Below the pieces are notes generated by a model. The model worked only from the letters and a program-made list of their open reading frames with translations, made no database searches and was not told where the DNA came from. A stretch of DNA of 64,000 bases from Mactra quadrangularis (taxonomy: Eukaryota > Mollusca > Bivalvia > Venerida > Mactridae), in the NCBI GenBank assembly GCA_025267735.1, contig CM046303.1, positions 45,149,380 through 45,213,379 of the forward strand, in the 5' to 3' direction. The translations under genes and the position numbers were made by a program. Shown one piece after another: positions 12,901-24,900 of the stretch; position 1 is the stretch's first letter; the number at the start of each line of letters is the position of its first letter.

Positions 12901-15900
12901 ATCCAATATACCTCTTTGTAAATTTCTTTGCAAAATCCCCACACTGTTATTTTTGAATAATTTCTATACATACGTAATAAGCATTCGAAGCATATGCAAT
13001 AAGCTCGCTAAGCTGCTGTCGCATGGTACCTGGGTTGTAGCAAAAAACAAACATATTTACCCAAACTTACTGTGCTTGTGTATTGTGCTACAGTCAGCAA
13101 TACGTATATCTATAACAAGTATTATCATTTCCAAAAATACTTGAAATCGACGTTCAGCCGTGTTTGATGTCTTCTCCATTGATGTATATATTTTGTGGTT
13201 AATATTTATTTGCGTACTTGGCGAAGGTTATGAAAAGAAAATAAATACTGCTTTTCGATGAACAAGTCTGTGTACAATTAATTAGTTGTCTTTGTTAATT
13301 TTACTATTTTCTGATCAAAAATAGTGGCGTGAAATGCTAAAGTCCGCTAAAATATTTAGTGGTGTGTAGCCTTCCTAAACCTCTGCTGATGCCAGCTTGA
13401 TTTCAGTCAACGACTTGTTCATGGCGGAGACGAGTCCATTCAAACACCTTTTTTTGACTTTTTCACGGCCATTTGCTTATCATGTGACCTCAAATGCATC
13501 GTTTTGATTGGCTTAAGGCAACCGGTGTCGACTACAAAATGCTCAAATATTGATAATTGTTTAAATCGACGCTCAGGAACGTTGATAGCAAACAAGCTCA
13601 CTTCGACTTCTACATTCTGCTTGATATGAACGGAGTAGACGTCCGGTATTGATTGCCCAGAGCAAAACTAGTTTAACAACAAATAATAAATAATGACATA
13701 GACTTGTTTATTGCGCGGACCCATCGATATGGGACTACTATATTTCATTAAATACAACATGGCCGATGATACTGAAACACTATACGATGTATGTAGATGT
13801 TTACATTGTGATATTATCGTTAAACGTTTCTATTCAATAATGTTTATTCAGCTGAGTGCTGCAGATTGTTTCTAAAAAAACTACACCAGTTTTATTTGTT
13901 CATGTAATCAAGTCGTAAATTAATAATTGTGTATTTTACGACGGTACAATAAACGCATCTGACGATATAGCCACCTACAGACTCCCATCAGGATGAGGCG
14001 TATAGCGTTTCACGATCAATATTAAAGCCACTATATGAAGATATAATCATTAACATTAGATATGAGAATTATCTTATAATTATGTAGTCATTTTTATAAC
14101 ATGCATTAAAGACACAAGAAATATATCAATTTTTATCTATTTTTGTGATCAAAATTATTGTTTAAGTATTGCAATTTAAATTCTACTTTCGGCTTCGATC
14201 TTGTTACACCTTGAAATGCATGAAGTAATTGGGAGTCCAAATACATTTAAAAAATCTACTTATCGTAACAAGTCATTTTAAATGATATAAACACATTTCT
14301 TCCAGTTAGTTGTTTGATAATGTATTGTTGTTCATAGTCAGTGTTTAGCTACAGTCCCATAAACATAAAAATAGCCGTGAGGGCACCGTACGGGCGCCGT
14401 GCGATCAAGCTACGCAAGGGGTCCGTGAAATGAGCCCTGGATACACGTATCAGTTTCAGAGTCAAATCGCGAACAAAATCGTGGCCGAGTATGGATTAAA
14501 CATGCATATCTTCCAGCTATGACTCCGTACGGGTGTGTTGTTTTGTACCATGTGCGTACTGTCACCTTAATACGCAAGGCTTCCCACGGCCTACGACTGT
14601 CTGCACGTATGGGTCCGCAGCAAGCCATGATTTTATGGGACTGAGGCATTAGTCCCAATAATGGGACTTTAACTAAAATAACATAGTATATTCTAGACTT
14701 CTAGACATGTGTAAAAACTGAGCAGTCTATATAATTTACTAGTATATTATAATTACCACTTTGTCATAATTATACATACCAGACTATTGTAGACATTTAT
14801 TGTTAGTTTCTAACACTTATGACCGCTGAGCAAAGTGTTATGTTAAATTTGTGTTTCAGTTTGTGATATGTCGTAAGATTAAGCTTAAGACTGCAATATT
14901 TGCGAGTAATTTTAATCACAGAGTATCGGTAACATATCATGGGCATAATAACAATGTATTGCGACACGAACGAACCATACGCCGATATTTTCAACTCGGT
15001 ATTTGAACCTCCTTAACTCTGTGCAAACAGTTTGGTCACAGATGTAGCTGTACAAAGGCACCAGTTTTTATGTTTCCTGATGTTGTCTTCATGACAAGGC
15101 AGATGCTGAACCCATGACAATGGACAATCAAGCATAGGCCAAGATAAATTTAGCTGAAAGCAAAAGACATATTTCCAAACTTTTAAGTGTTAGTGTAGTA
15201 ACGTCGGAATACATGACCACGTGCATGCATTAAACCTGTCTCAAGACCGTTTGTTTTTAATGAGTCTTAATAATATACGTACAAATATTAATGTCAAATT
15301 ATAAATCATCAAGGCAACGTATTATAAAACATCTTACGACTACTTAACATAACAATATAGAAGGATTTACGATTAAAATCTGTCATAAGACGCTTGATTA
15401 TACGAACCCCAGATATAGATTTATACACATTAAAACGGGCTATATGTTGACCAATTTACTTAACAATATAACTACACTATATTTAACGAGATTTATTGTT
15501 GGTCACCACTTTTATTTACTGTTGGAATTTTGGACTAAGGATGTTTTTTTCTTGTGCTATGACCACACGGATGAAATGCTAGAAATTAGATAACTTTACA
15601 CCCAGTACCTTTTGTTTTGGTGGTAAACTAGCGTACAATGTTCCAAGGAAGTATTCGTATTTCGTAGAAAGTAGTTGGGTTTTTTTTGTCGTTTAATTAG
15701 ATTAGGATAGCAATTTTGTGGTGATTTGTTGTAGAAAGATACTATACACAGAAACTGTGTGCGTGTGTGTTTCACCAAACATTAAATATTCATCAGCATT
15801 GCTCAAGTAACGTAGTGAAGAACATTTACATAGATATACGCATAATTTAGAAATAGATTAACCATGTTAAATGTATCAGTATTTTTAGAGAAGAAAACGT

Positions 15901-18900
15901 CTTGCTTTCTGTTAAATAATATGTCAACTTCTCTACAAGTTAGAACGCAAATGGATAAATGAATACTATTAATATTGAGTGGGCGTGGCCATGTGGATAC
16001 GATCTCTGACTGGTACACATTGGATAGCCAGTTCCGCGTTGGTTTACACCACATACATTCTCGTTCCCAGAGTCTAGTAGGATTCTAGCTAGTATTGAGA
16101 ATTCTACTAGACTCTGGGAACGAGAATGCACCACATACTAAATCTATCTTTTCATCCGACTAGCTCGAGAGTTACTCGGCCACAGCTAATGCAGCAAAAG
16201 TGCCGACTTAAAATTAACTATCTCTCCCTCACAAATAGCTTAATACTATGAACCAGGTAGCAAACTCGATAGAGATGAATACAAGATGTAAGAATTTGTT
16301 TCTTGATCGAGCTAGAATGCATGTAAGTTAGTTCATAAACTACGCAACAAGTTGAAAATCCATAACAACTGTTCCAGATTTATGACAACTGAGCGTTTGT
16401 TAGTTGTTTATCAAATTTCTGAACGTTTTTTCCTCGTAAACAACATACTTTGCTGTAGTATTTCTACAATGTATTTGTTCTTCATTATACTCAGAGAATG
16501 AAGTTTTATTTTTAGATATTATACTGTTCAAACTCTTTACTATAGCCAGTAACAATTCACTCTTACACATTTACATGTATCAACCAATCATATTGCTATA
16601 TTTAAATTATCACGTGTTCATATGTAAATTCATGTACAATGTACTCAATAGCCCTCTGAATATCTAGTGGAGATGGATTAATAAAACAATACTTTACAAG
16701 ATGATACAAACATCCTAATCCGCCCCCTTAAAGTAAAATGGTACCATTTTATATAAGACGTAAGAATAATTTGGTACCTTTTTATGTTTAGGGGGCGATA
16801 TTTGGTACAGTTGTTGTCCAGTGTTACAATTTAGCTTCAAACTTATAGTTTTAAGGAGTTTTGCTTTCCAATATCGTCATTCAATTTGCTGCTAAATGCA
16901 ATTTTGAATATTTGCTTTAAAAATGTGAAACAAATTGCTCTTTTGGAACGTATTTATCCAAGCTTCTTAACGAATCGGTCAAACCTTATGTACGTTTCAT
17001 TGAATTAAATTACACTGTATTTAAAGTCACGTCTCATGGCGACCATGTCGACCATCTTGCACTTTGGTTACGTGTAAATGCAGCATCACGAAACTCCTCC
17101 AGCAATTGTTCTGTCATATCACAGTTGTCAATCGACTGTTGCTTTTGAGTAGTGCTAAGCACAGTTGGTCTTCAGTGAATGACTACATTCCTTCCAGCAC
17201 AGTTGGTCTTCAGTGGATGACAACTTTCATTACAGTAGCGATAAGAAAAAGAAATTACAGCAGAAAAATATTTTACGACCACGCTTCATAAGCAATGTCT
17301 TCCCCAGAAATCAAAACTATCGACTGAGCGTACCAGATGTGACCTTTAGTTTTGGACCGAAACTCTGTTTGAAATTATTTCTAATCGCCGAGATCAAATA
17401 GTGATTACGCGATGTAGAATTGGTCATACCAGATTAACACATTCATACCTTCTCAAAAGAGAGGAAGCACCTAAGTGTATACAATGTGACGAGCATTTCA
17501 ATGTCAAACGCGTTCTGCTTGAATGCCAGGATCTTAAATACATCCGTGACAAACATTTTAAGGTTAACTCACTTAAAGAACTTTTTGAGTCTGTACCATC
17601 ACATGCGACACTTTAGTTTTTGGAAGGAAATAAATGTATATAATAAAATATAAGGCTTTATAACATTAATATCGATTGAATTAATAGTATCATTAATTGC
17701 TTTCGGCGCGATATGACCTTTCTGTGTTGGTGCGCCGTAAAACCAAAACAAACAGAAATCGTTCTCTACGCGAGCTTATGGTGTACACTGGACATAATTT
17801 GTATCTGATAGGTGTTGTTTGCATAATCAATTGAAAGGTTCTTATGAATGTTTTATATAATCTACCTCGCCAAACTTCTTCTCTGATGATCTGACAAAAT
17901 GTATTTATTACAAATACTTGTATACATTTAACATTTTCAAAGTATATGTTATAATTATTAATGACAATAAATCTTATACTCTCATGAATGATATGTTGTA
18001 TGAATTGCTTTATTTAATACTACTCAATATAAGTTAAGGAAAGATTACAGATTAGGAAGCATGGTGATTTTGATCATTTCAAGTTCGTCATTTTAGTTTC
18101 TTGTTTTCTCTTTTTTATTTGTTTCCAGTTTGTTATGCACGAATTGTTTATGCATGTATTTTTTGTTTAAAAAATTCAAATAAACAAATGTTATCACTGT
18201 TTATTGATATACATATATCACATTTAAGTTCTCTGATATAATTAATTGTCACGTATTCCTTTCTATTTCAGGTCCTCAAAAGATAATTGAATGTGGTCCC
18301 GAAGATGCCCTATTTTGTCTTAATAACGGAACGTGTTCAAAATACGCAGATATTGGCGAATCATTTTGCACGTACGTATTAATGTCGCTTTATTTTTTAT
18401 ATTTAATCGTTTAGAGGATTGTCAAACTGATGAAAACTCAATTTATTCATTTAGATTCATTCATATTTACTCCGTCATAGTGAAGATCTTAATCACAAAG
18501 TTAAGTTCGAGTTTTAGGGCAAACTTTAAGTAATCTTTTGTGCTACGTTTTAAAAGATGTGGTTTCTCAGGCCTTAAATGCAAGCAACCCATCTTGAATA
18601 TGGATAAACGGAACTAATAGAAACCATGCTAAATTTTATGATAAAAGTAAATTAGTTGCGTTTTTAATGCACTTGGTATGATTTCCAAAGTTGAGCTGTC
18701 TGTCACTTGGCTCGAATATTTTTTGTATTTTCTCCAAAAGGTTCGAGCAAAACTTGATATATTCTTCTACAATGTCTTTCAAAAACAAAGCATCGAATTA
18801 AACAAAAGAAGACTTGACTGTTGTACTACGAAAATAAACGACATTACACGAGAAATATTCGAACTTTGTGATGGATAGAATGCCTAATTTTATTGACAAA

Positions 18901-21900
18901 AACTTGTAGTGTGGTGTGAAGGAACGTAAATGATGTGCCTCATATTACCTCTGGGTAAAACCATCTCTGCTATATTGTACATGTTTATAAATTGTGAGCC
19001 AACAACAAAATTGTAGTCTCTACAAATGGCATTGAATATATCCGATAACCAAACATGACTTGGTTAGATGGAAATAAGTGTGTGCTTACATTACGTCATA
19101 GATAAATGTGTATTACGTCGACATTTTATGTCGGTCGTCTGCTTAGTTGCTTATTGTTTAATATAAGTGTTTTGTTACATCCTTGTTGATGATGTTGGGT
19201 ACAAATTACTTTAGCACTGTCAACATTTTATTGTATATTTCTTTTATTAGACATTTTATCATTATTTTATAGATATTCATAGCTTTCGTTTAGAATTTTT
19301 ATTGCGGTGTAATGCCAGATTACATGTATACACGTTATGTTTTTTTAAGTGCGAGTGTTTGTTTGTTTTCTTTTTATATTATAATTATGTAGAATTTTAC
19401 ATGTCTAATATACATGTATTATGTTCTGATATTAAAAACATGGTGAATGATTCCTGTGTACGTCTGCGTTATTTTTTTGTAATTTGTTTTTATAGTTTGG
19501 ATGTGCTTTAACATTTTTGTCTCGTATTGAATTAGGATGAAAATAGTCAGTTGTTTATCTGGAAATTCAAAATTAAAGTTAAACTATCTATATTTAATTT
19601 TGGTCAGTTTTGGATTTGGACAAGGGTAGAAGTCTCTATACATTGCTAACCAAAAACTGTTTTCATAATCACAACATTTGTTACATAAGTCTTTTACACT
19701 ACTATTTTCATCCCCGTCTGTGGTTTCAATGTCCATTTTTTGTATAAATGTCCCTGCCTACATTTTTTGTCTAATAAGAAACTTTTATTACTGAGTTTGT
19801 GCTTTTATAACTTTATAACATAAATACTATTTGGTGCTGGTTTGACAGATGTCCGGAAAATTACAAGGGAAATCGTTGTGAGCTCTTCTGGTTGCCTGAT
19901 GCCAAAAAAGCCTCAGATGGTACGATACAACTTTATTCATTTGCTCGCTGGACATGTGCGGAAGACTTAAACTTTGAAAGCATTTTGTAGCACGGGCATG
20001 AAATTAATAAAAATAAATAGCTTATAACAATATAGTAACATAATGGTTCGCTAAAACGGTTAATAATATTGTAGGATAATATTTAAATTATACGCATGCA
20101 AAACTGTTTTTGAGTTATAATCAATTATGCATGATTAGTGAATGTTATTTTTATCGCATTCGTTTGCATGTGTCAATGTTACTAAATTTAGATTAAATAT
20201 CTATTTATCCATAGCATTTAGAATGTTTAAGCGTTATAGGAATACACAGAATGTGTTTGCCCCTGTTGCAACTTGTTTTCAAGTTTCTACTGTTCGGAGA
20301 AGGGTCTTATTTTTCAGACTTTTAGGTTATAGTACTAACTATCAATTGTATGTACAGTAACTATCAATAACATTGAAGCCATATTTAGTTTAGAATTTTA
20401 ACATTTGTACTGAATCAATATACATCTTCTTTGTTTCGTTTTGCATCATAATAATCATCTTCGAAATTAAAACCCCAGTCGACTATTTTATAAAATTTGC
20501 TCCGCTTTTGTTGTTGCTTTTTGCTTAATATTATTATTTTTCTCTAACACTTGGGTCTCAATTTTATGATGCAAAAACAAAGTTTTTCTTGGCCAATATT
20601 CCCGATATCAAACAATATATAATAATTCTCCAAGTTGATTCAGGTATATATATGGCTTCAATGGTATACTCCTTTACTTACTTAATCAATTTTATTCCGA
20701 CTTGAATGTTACCATTGACCGTCCATGTTGTCTCTATTCGTATATCATTGCCAACCATTTGTTTTTCAACACAAAAAGTTGCAAAGTTCAAAAACGTAAA
20801 AAAAGTATTTTTCTGAATAACCATAGTCATAGTAAAAATAGTCGTAACTCTCCAATATGGCCGCCAATTGGGCTCTGGCTAAAATAACTTACCCGGTCCG
20901 GTCTATCTATCTATATGTCTATGGTTAAACATTGTTTTCAATGTGATAGTGCCTAGCTTTGGAACGGGTGACTTTTCGGACTGTTTTTATAATGTTATAT
21001 AAATTTAATGGTGCTTACTGCAAATTTAAATATTTCCTTTCACAAATGGTTGGCATGTTAACGTATCTGTTCACTTCATTGTCATGCTATCAAGAATGTT
21101 GAACTCTTTACCCGGAACAGAACAGAATTTATTTTGTGTTTTAACAGAAGCATGAATCAAAACTCATCTGCATGATATTTGCATTATTGAATGAAAAGGA
21201 ATGATAGCTCAGTCATATTTCATGAACATAGCATACATACGTATAAAAAATTCATATGAGAACAATTCTATATTTGCTTCATTATTTTATCAACATGCTT
21301 TATTCTTTTGTTAATTAATTTAAAGTGCATTTTATTGCTTAATTATGAAATATTTTAATTCACCACATTGTTTGACTCTTTGTTTTTGAAATTTTAAATA
21401 ATAAAAGTTATTATTTTATTTTTTAATAATAAAATGTTAAAGGGTTCATATTTTTGATATATTGATAAATGGAGTTTATCCTTTTTGTCAACTCACGTGA
21501 TGTTACTCATAGTGTTTTATATTATATATACGTTTTAAAGTATTCTTACTCACAGTGAAAAGGGGAATTTCAATTTATGGTGAAAGGTATTGTTGTTTGT
21601 TTTGTAGTGACACAATGTCAACTTTTTTTAACACGAGTCGTCTTATTTTTGTATGACTGTCTTTTAAACGTCTTTAAATTACAATTTCTGTTTAAACAGA
21701 AATGCTATGATATGAAATCGTCTCGTTTCTGTTTGCTTACTTTCAAAACGCCCTAATATTGCAATTCAAATCTTTAAACAGAAATGTTATGATATTATAC
21801 TAGACACGTGACTAGTCACGTGGGTTGACAAAACAAAATGGTGGTAGGATGAGCATTAGTTAGCCTATTCATAAATATTCACCTCTGTGATATTCCTATC

Positions 21901-24900
21901 TGTCTATCTCTCTCTCTCTCTGCGCTAGGTGCCAACCCGGATATCAAGGGAATAGGTGCACAGAACTAAGCTTCGATAAAATCAGTATGTATATGAATAA
22001 TTTCAATTTCTATATTGATTAAAAAGAATTCAGATAAAATATTTTTCAATAAAGAATTATTTCTTGTATTGTTAAAATGTTGTCCAGTCTCAGCCTTCAG
22101 TGGTCAATATTTGTCCTTGCACATTTAATTACGGACGTTTGTGGTATACAAAGGTGAATGCATGCACGGTTGCGGTGGTAACGGTTCAAATTATGCTAAT
22201 TTTATTGGAACACATAACATATTATATATTATTTTAATAAAATGAATTCTACGCTTTTAGAAGCTTCCAACTGCTATTGTAGTAAATGCAAGCTTTCATG
22301 TTTTTATTACACATAACCCTTCAGTATACTAAGCTATAGTACCGGTATTGTACGTTGGTAAACCAGATACAATGTATGGTTAGACAGAATATAACCCATA
22401 TTATATTATGATTTTTTCATGACACCTGTGTACCCTTTATTACCCCTATTCTTCTAGTCATCTTAACCATTTTCGTCTTATGTATAAAACTACTGAAATA
22501 TTGTTTATTTTGTGTTACAGCTTCAATAATGATTATTTTTTTTATTTTCATTTTCTAATAAATTGAGATAATGATTAATTTTTCTACTTTCATTTTCTAA
22601 TAAATTGAGATAATGATTAATTTTTCTACTTTCATTTTCTAATAAATTGAGATAATGATTAATTTTTCTACTTTCATTTTCTAATAAATTGAGATAAGCT
22701 GTAGAAAATTGTAAAATTGAAAGGTTTATGTTATTTTACTCTTTTTGTTCGATACTAATAAAAAGAACATATTTTACACTCTGCTTCAAACCAGACTTTT
22801 AATATTCAGAAGTTCTGTTAAACTTATTTCTAACAGTCGCACAATTAAATGTCAACTTTACTAAAATTTAGAATAAAGCTGAATCGGCATTATTGATATT
22901 ATGAAATATTCATTTCTTCTCCTTCAGACTTAAACTTCATTATTCTATATTCGTTCAAATGTTCATAAAATGCTTGAAGCCAGTAAAACTTTGAAATAAA
23001 ATAACTACTAAAATGTTACAGGTTCTATGAGTGGTGAAGTCATTTACGGTTCCATCTGGGCTACGATATTGTCATGATACGGTGCTTACAAAGACGTATT
23101 ATACAATATTATCATCTTATTTTTTTAATCAACCCGGTTCATTAAAATGTCCGAGAAATTGCGAAAAGTGACTGTTATTACTAAATATTTATTAGTTCAT
23201 ATTGCATTGATGTCTGCCTATAGCCGGGAACATTATTTTTTATTATCATTGTCTATTATGACATCCTCATAAAGTGAAGTCTCAGTACATCGGCCTATTA
23301 TAAACACGACATCGTAACTTAACCAATCAGATCTATCGAATCGTTTTATATGCATGGACTTAATTAAAAGTATGGAGCGGGCTTGGGCGAGTGGTTATGA
23401 TGTTACACAAATAATCGGCGGTGAGCCAGTTCCGCGTTGGTTTGGATTTGGGATTCATAACGTATCTGTGAGCAAGAAACTTCATCGTACGAGCTTAGAA
23501 CTGAAAGATGAGGAAGCGAGCTTGAGAGTAATTGATCAGAGCTGTAAGAACTTGTTTCAAAATCAAATCAAAATAAATAAGTATAAACTACACTGAACTA
23601 AATGATTAAATTTTATCTTAATCAGATTTAACCCAATTTCTCGTTGTTGAAGTATCAATTACTTCAGAAACACATACAGAAATTTAGAAAATTACGACTT
23701 AATGTGTATAATGACTGTATGGTTTGTATGTTAGCTAGGTATATGGTAATACGCTGAGATATAATGTTATATTATAAGATTAATTCAACTGTTTTATCAG
23801 ATATATCATATTTTGTTATCTATTTTACGTCAGTAAAAATGATCCTACTGAGTTCTTGGTAGTTTATATCTCTAACGTACTGGTCTCACCTTTTTTCTTC
23901 AGAAATATATCTTAATCAATAGGTGTTTAATGGAACACTTGTTCCTTCTTCCCCGGCTTTGACTTATCAGTTATTTCGATTAGTGTTATGTCTGTTTCAT
24001 TAAGTTTTATCCATTTCCAAAGGGGCGTTAACATTTATCCTACATATGGTACCATTCTGCATGTAATTTTACTCCCAGTTATCAAATTGGCACAAATGTG
24101 AAAGACTGTCCAATTTCTCGGACTACAATACTCATATACCTTGATGGAATCGTATTGACCCACCCGGAGCTCGCTGTTTTTTGAAGAAAATCGGTTAATG
24201 TTACTTCAATAGAGTGGTATGCTTGCGGGCTTATGTGCTTGTTTAATGTTTAAGTGTAATGTTCATAATAAATTAAAAAATTGACTTTGTTACACCTTGA
24301 TACATTTAATAGATTTGCCTTTACCACCGAAACTGAGTATGGCTTTTCCTTTTGAAGTAATACGGACAAGTACATCGTGAATGAATTGTTTATGTACTCT
24401 GAATAACAAACAAGAAGATTAGAATTAACTTGTTGGGCATGAAATATTTCTATTGGTTATTTACCCAGAAAATACCTACTTTAAAAGGAATATTTTATTT
24501 ATCAGAACTTAACAACGGACTGTCGCTCAGCTAAAATAACCTTCAGCAAGGACGTCTGTGAACTTTCTACATATATAATTAAATAGAAACCTATATGCTT
24601 TTTGAATTAATAATGCATGAAGGATTCTCTTTCATTTGGTTGCACATTCAAGCTTTCCCATATCCAAGCAACCATTCAAATACTAAAGTTAATAGACGTC
24701 TGAGCCTGGCTTAAAATGTTAGACTTTAGTAATGGAGGCTTGGTGTACATTTGAATAATTGATGCTAGTAAACCAATTAAGACGTTATTTAAAACTCTAT
24801 TCTTAATGTAATAATAGAAAACGAACTATTTAACTTCGATTTTATATATATCTTGTGAATATTTCATCACTTCTTTATATTTATTCAACTTCTCTGTTTT

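Larger units (their letters stand above)
6780..18271 (+). other. large intron (11.5 kb) between Ig and EGF exons
   Basis: It separates the last Ig exon (ending phase 1) from the first EGF exon (starting with two bases), so no intervening exon is required. It holds several MITEs, a SINE-A, a LINE remnant and small palindromes, listed individually. The stretches 7190-7550, 7915-8670, 9180-9940, 11130-11590, 11940-14340, 14650-16045 and 16800-17350 show no gene or clear repeat to me. In vertebrate NRG genes this region can hold alternative promoters or spacer exons; none could be identified here. Confidence 0.55.
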
